Positions 58,821 to 64,000 of a stretch of 64,000 nucleotides of DNA are shown piece by piece. The stretch's first letter is position 1. The number at the start of each line of letters is the position of its first letter. The position numbers were made by a program, and so were the translations under genes. The DNA is from Cupriavidus malaysiensis. GTDB taxonomy: Bacteria > Pseudomonadota > Gammaproteobacteria > Burkholderiales > Burkholderiaceae. The notes beneath the pieces were generated by a model, which worked only from the letters and a program-made list of their open reading frames with translations, was not told where the DNA came from and ran no database searches. Location of the stretch: contig NZ_CP017755.1 in assembly GCF_001854325.1 (NCBI RefSeq), positions 1,488,001 through 1,552,000 of the forward strand, read 5' to 3'.

Positions 58821-60428
58821 TCACATGCGGAAGACGCCGAACTTCATGTCTTCGATCGGTGCGTTGAGGCTGGCCGACAAGCCGAGGCCGAGCACGGTGC
58901 GGGTCTGCGCCGGGTCGATCACGCCGTCGTCCCACAGTCGCGCGCTGGCGTAGTAGGGGTGGCCCTGGTGCTCGTACTGGTCGCGGATCGGCTGCTTGAA
59001 GGCCTCTTCCTGCTCGGCGCTCCAGTTGCCGCCCTTGGCCTCGATGCCGTCACGGCGCACGGTGGCCAGCACGCTGGCGGCCTGCTCGCCGCCCATCACC
59101 GAGATGCGGGCGTTGGGCCACATCCACAGGAAGCGCGGCGAGTAGGCGCGGCCGCACATGCCGTAGTTGCCGGCGCCGAAGGAGCCGCCGATGATCACGG
59201 TGAACTTGGGCACCTGGGCGGTGGCGACCGCGGTCACCATCTTGGCGCCGTTGCGCGCGATGCCTTCGTTCTCGTACTTGCGGCCCACCATGAAGCCGGT
59301 GATGTTCTGCAGGAACACCAGCGGGATCTTGCGCTGGCAGCACAGTTCGATGAAGTGCGCGCCCTTGAGCGCCGATTCGGAGAACAGGATGCCGTTGTTG
59401 GCGACGATGCCGACCGGGTAACCCCAGATGCGGGCGAAACCGCACACCAGCGTGGTGCCGTAGCGGGCCTTGAACTCGTCGAAGTCGGAGTCGTCGACGA
59501 TGCGCGCGATCACCTCGCGCACGTCGTACGGCTTGCGCGTGTCGGTGGGGATCACGCCGTACAGCTCTTCCACCGGGTAGCGCGGCGGCTTGGGCTCGTG
59601 CAGGCGGATCTGGTCGGGCTTGCGGCGGTTCAGGTGCTGGACGATATTGCGCGCCAGCGACAGCGCGTGCAGGTCGTTCTGCGCGAAGTAGTCGGCCACG
59701 CCGGACAGGCGGGTGTGCACGTCGGCGCCGCCCAGGTCCTCGGCGCTGACTTCCTCGCCGGTGGCGGCCTTCACCAGCGGCGGGCCGCCCAGGAAGATGG
59801 TGCCCTGGTTCTTGACGATGATGGACTCGTCACTCATCGCCGGCACGTAGGCGCCGCCCGCGGTGCAGGAGCCCATCACCACGGCGATCTGCGGAATGCC
59901 CCGCTTGGACAGGTTGGCCTGGTTGTAGAAGATGCGGCCGAAATGGTCGCGGTCCGGGAACACCTCGTCCTGGTTCGGCAGGTTGGCACCGCCGGAGTCC
60001 ACCAGGTAGATGCAGGGCAGGTTGTTCTCTTCGGCGATCTCCTGCGCGCGCACGTGCTTCTTCACCGTCATCGGGTAGTAGGTCCCGCCCTTGACGGTGG
60101 CGTCGTTGCAGACGATCACGCATTCCTGGCCGGCCACGCGGCCGATCCCGGTGATGATGCCGGCGCCGGGCGCCGCATCGTCGTACATGTCGTAGGCCGC
60201 CAGCTGGGACAGCTCCAGGAAAGGCGTGCCCGGATCGAGCAGTTGCTGCACGCGGTCGCGCGGCAGCAGCTTGCCGCGCGCCAGGTGCTTGTCGCGCGCG
60301 GCTTCGCCGCCGCCTTCGGCGAGCTTGGCGATCTTGGCCTTGAGGTCGGCCACCAGGGCCTGCATGGCCTCGGCATTGGCCTTGAAGGCCTCGGCGCGGG
60401 CATTGAGCTTGGATTCGAGGATGGGCAT
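58821..60428 (-). CDS. liuB: Methylcrotonoyl-CoA carboxylase carboxyltransferase subunit
   Basis: The 535-residue beta subunit transfers CO2 from biotin to 3-methylcrotonoyl-CoA. It has both carboxyltransferase halves: [75 protein letters not shown], then [52 protein letters not shown] and [32 protein letters not shown]. These are diagnostic for MCC beta. Ends GVFRM as usual. It lies between ivd and liuC. Confidence 0.95.
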   Translation of the reverse strand: MPILESKLNARAEAFKANAEAMQALVADLKAKIAKLAEGGGEAARDKHLARGKLLPRDRVQQLLDPGTPFLELSQLAAYDMYDDAAPGAGIITGIGRVAGQECVIVCNDATVKGGTYYPMTVKKHVRAQEIAEENNLPCIYLVDSGGANLPNQDEVFPDRDHFGRIFYNQANLSKRGIPQIAVVMGSCTAGGAYVPAMSDESIIVKNQGTIFLGGPPLVKAATGEEVSAEDLGGADVHTRLSGVADYFAQNDLHALSLARNIVQHLNRRKPDQIRLHEPKPPRYPVEELYGVIPTDTRKPYDVREVIARIVDDSDFDEFKARYGTTLVCGFARIWGYPVGIVANNGILFSESALKGAHFIELCCQRKIPLVFLQNITGFMVGRKYENEGIARNGAKMVTAVATAQVPKFTVIIGGSFGAGNYGMCGRAYSPRFLWMWPNARISVMGGEQAASVLATVRRDGIEAKGGNWSAEQEEAFKQPIRDQYEHQGHPYYASARLWDDGVIDPAQTRTVLGLGLSASLNAPIEDMKFGVFRM

Positions 60429-60519
60429 GGGGTCTCGCGGTTCGGGGCGGATCAGGGCGGATCGGGTCCGGGGCGGGCGCGGCGGGCGCAGTGGCAGCGC
60501 GGCCCGCCGCGGCGCGGGC

Positions 60520-61701
60520 TTACATGGTCTCGGCGAACAGTTCGCGGCCGATCAGCATGCGGCGGATCTCCGAGGTGCCGGCGCCGATCTCGTACAGCTT
60601 GGCGTCGCGCCACAGGCGGCCGGCCGGGTATTCGTTGATGTAGCCATTGCCGCCCAGGATCTGCACCGTCTCGCCGGCCATCCAGGTGGCCTTCTCCGCC
60701 GTGTACAGGATCACCGCCGCGCAGTCCTTGCGCACCTGGCGCACGTGGTCGCTGCCGAGCGCGTCGAGGTTCTTGCCGACCGTGTACAGGTAGCTGCGCG
60801 CGGCCTGCAGCGTGGTGTACATATCGGCCACCTTGCCCTGGATCAGCTGGAACTCGCCGATGCTCTGGCCGAACTGCTTGCGGTCGTGGATGTAAGGGGT
60901 GATCACGTCCATGCAGGCCTGCATGATGCCGACCGGGCCGCCCGACAGCACGGCGCGCTCGTAGTCGAGGCCGCTCATCAGCACCTTGGCGCCGCCGTTC
61001 TCGGCGCCGAGGATATTTTCCACCGGCACTTCGACGTCCTCGAACACCAGCTCGCCGGTGTGCGAGCCGCGCATGCCCAGCTTGTCCAGCTTCTGCGCCA
61101 CCGAGAAACCCTTCATGCCCTTCTCGACGATGAAGGCGGTCATGCCGCGCGCGCCCAGCTCGGGCTCGGTCTTGGCGTAGACCACCAGCACGTCGCAGTC
61201 GGGGCCGTTGGTGATCCACATCTTGGTGCCGTTGAGCACATAGCGGTCGCCCTTGAAGTCGGCGCGCAGCTTCATGCTGACCACATCCGAGCCGGCATTC
61301 GGCTCGCTCATGGCAAGCGCGCCGATCCATTCGCCCGAGACCAGCTTGGGCAGGTAGCGGGCCTTCTGCGCCGGCGTGCCGTTGCGGTGGATCTGGTTCA
61401 CGCACAGGTTGGAGTGGGCGCCGTAGGACAGGCCCACCGAGGCGGAGGCGCGGCTGATCTCCTCCATGGCGATCATGTGGGCGAGATAGCCCATATTGGC
61501 GCCGCCGTATTCCTCGGCCACGGTGATGCCGAGCACGCCGAGGTCGCCCATCTTCTTCCAGGCGTCCATCGGGAACTGGTCGGTGCGGTCGATCTCGCCG
61601 GCGCGCGGCGCCAGCTCGGCCTGGGCCCAGTCGCGCACGGCGGAGCGCAGCATCTCGATGTCTTCACCGAGGTCGAATTTCAGTCCGGGGAGTTCGGTCA
61701 T
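60520..61701 (-). CDS. liuA: Isovaleryl-CoA dehydrogenase
   Basis: The 393-residue FAD enzyme oxidises isovaleryl-CoA to 3-methylcrotonoyl-CoA, the committed step of leucine breakdown. It shows [64 protein letters not shown] (FAD site), [18 protein letters not shown] and [20 protein letters not shown]. In the last motif the Glu of YERAVL matches the catalytic Glu254-type residue specific to isovaleryl-CoA dehydrogenase. The C-terminal [32 protein letters not shown] is also typical. The gene lies between the acyl-CoA synthetase and mccB genes. Confidence 0.95.
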   Translation of the reverse strand: MTELPGLKFDLGEDIEMLRSAVRDWAQAELAPRAGEIDRTDQFPMDAWKKMGDLGVLGITVAEEYGGANMGYLAHMIAMEEISRASASVGLSYGAHSNLCVNQIHRNGTPAQKARYLPKLVSGEWIGALAMSEPNAGSDVVSMKLRADFKGDRYVLNGTKMWITNGPDCDVLVVYAKTEPELGARGMTAFIVEKGMKGFSVAQKLDKLGMRGSHTGELVFEDVEVPVENILGAENGGAKVLMSGLDYERAVLSGGPVGIMQACMDVITPYIHDRKQFGQSIGEFQLIQGKVADMYTTLQAARSYLYTVGKNLDALGSDHVRQVRKDCAAVILYTAEKATWMAGETVQILGGNGYINEYPAGRLWRDAKLYEIGAGTSEIRRMLIGRELFAETM

Positions 61702-61837
61702 GGTCGTGTGCCTTTCGTCAATGGTTGAGCGCCGTTGTTCGGCTTGTCGTTCTGGCTTGCTGGCAGTCCTGCGCGACCGGTCCCGCGGGCGGGGCCGGAC
61801 GCTTCGGGGTTCGGGGTTCGCGGTTCGAGACGCAGGT

Positions 61838-63565
<1,728 letters not shown>

Positions 63566-63597
63566 GGTCGTCTCCAGATGGGTGCTTGCCGTTGAAT

Positions 63598-63614
63598 GTT
63601 GAGTGTGTCTCAAC
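63598..63614. promoter_or_regulatory. Candidate operator upstream of the liu operon
   Basis: GTTGAG-TGTGT-CTCAAC is a perfect 6-bp dyad 33 bases before the synthetase start. A second, weaker dyad TTGCA-AA-TGCAA lies at 63718-63729 in the same AT-rich divergent gap. Either could bind the adjacent TetR-type regulator. Confidence 0.45.
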
Positions 63615-63813
63615 TATGTTACGGCTATCTGACTGCCTGATTTTTTTGCTTTATTTCTGCTTTGAGCGACGATCGCTTCGCCGCCAACGGGGTAAAATTA
63701 CACCGGCATTGGCAAAATTGCAAATGCAAATTGAGTGACATTCAAGAAACTGCGGAGCACGGGCGGAGGCGGCAGCCGCCATCCCGGCCGGCCCACGCAA
63801 AGAGGATAGTTCC

Positions 63814-64000
63814 ATGGACGACACCCTGGCCAGGCGGCGCGTACCGGCGCGCGCCAAGGCGGAACAACGCATACGCGACATCCTGCGGATCAGCCGCGAG
63901 GTGTTCTCCGAGCTGGGGTACGAGCGCACCACCACGACCGAGATCGCCCAGCGCCTGGGGATCTCGGAAGGCACCATCTTCACTTACTTCCACAGCAAGC
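63814..64000 (+). CDS. TetR-family regulator, N-terminal part (cut by window edge)
   Basis: The open frame from ATG 63814 (AGAGGA ribosome-binding site) runs off the right edge after 62 codons. It encodes a TetR helix-turn-helix: AEQRIRDILRISREVFSELGYERTTTTEIAQRLGISEGTIFTYFHSK. Divergent to the liu operon. Comparative studies describe a TetR-type regulator (LiuQ) of leucine degradation in beta-proteobacteria, so this is a candidate, but only the DNA-binding domain is visible. Confidence 0.88.
   Translation, partial: MDDTLARRRVPARAKAEQRIRDILRISREVFSELGYERTTTTEIAQRLGISEGTIFTYFHSK

Overview
The window is high-GC DNA (visibly well above 60% G+C) with dense, non-overlapping gene packing. Its gene content points to a betaproteobacterium of the family Burkholderiaceae, most like Cupriavidus or Ralstonia: a bcs cellulose operon with bcsD/bcsP, a Porin_4-type porin, an intracellular polyhydroxybutyrate depolymerase, a liu leucine-degradation operon with a divergent TetR gene, a PE-LIG-POL LigD and a double-length UvrA. 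The genus is inferred from content, not from a marker gene. No transposon, prophage or CRISPR array is visible.

Layout. 1-5400 (minus): cellulose synthase operon bcsD-bcsP-bcsQ-bcsA-bcsB, with bcsB cut by the window edge and bcsP frameshifted at a run of nine G. 5401-9938: an NsrR-type nitric-oxide-sensing repressor divergent from the cellulose genes, an EAL phosphodiesterase, an unknown 287-residue protein and a membrane acyltransferase. 10114-15606: a pyrimidine unit, namely a URC1-like GTP cyclohydrolase II homologue, a URC4-like DUF1688 protein, uracil phosphoribosyltransferase, a RutR-like TetR regulator and a cytosine deaminase. A near-perfect RutR box sits at the promoter. 15685-17675: tRNA-Leu(CAG) followed by a 156-bp tandem duplication, a putative outer-membrane protein and tRNA-Arg(ACG).

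17757-24615: a GGDEF diguanylate cyclase, two small zinc-ribbon-like proteins, and a LysR-controlled D-aminoacylase/MFS pair. 24640-34163: small stress-type proteins (DUF3562, DUF883, DUF2188, CsbD) around LigD, then a porin and membrane proteins; this stretch has the longest non-coding gaps. 34596-39312: a DUF1254 lipoprotein, a deletion scar joining the ends of a TonB-receptor gene and a metR-like gene, an ACT-like protein, and two Lrp/AsnC regulators flanking an EamA exporter.

39370-47654: a TetR gene divergent from an AidB-like acyl-CoA dehydrogenase and an acyl-CoA synthetase; a collagen-like lipoprotein with a phage tail-collar domain, next to a divergent glycosyltransferase; and an AI-2E-type permease whose tail is a 9-bp minisatellite. 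47776-54146: a small unknown protein and a tandem-fused UvrA behind a consensus LexA box. 54198-64000: PhaZ and the leucine/isovalerate operon (acyl-CoA synthetase, ivd, mccB, liuC, mccA) with a divergent TetR gene cut by the right edge.

Connections. The PilZ domain of BcsA, the EAL protein and the GGDEF protein form a local c-di-GMP theme. Cytosine deaminase feeds uracil to UPRT and the URC enzymes, probably under the RutR-like repressor. The liu operon and PhaZ feed acetyl-CoA and ketone-body metabolism. LexA-controlled UvrA and LigD are the DNA-repair components.
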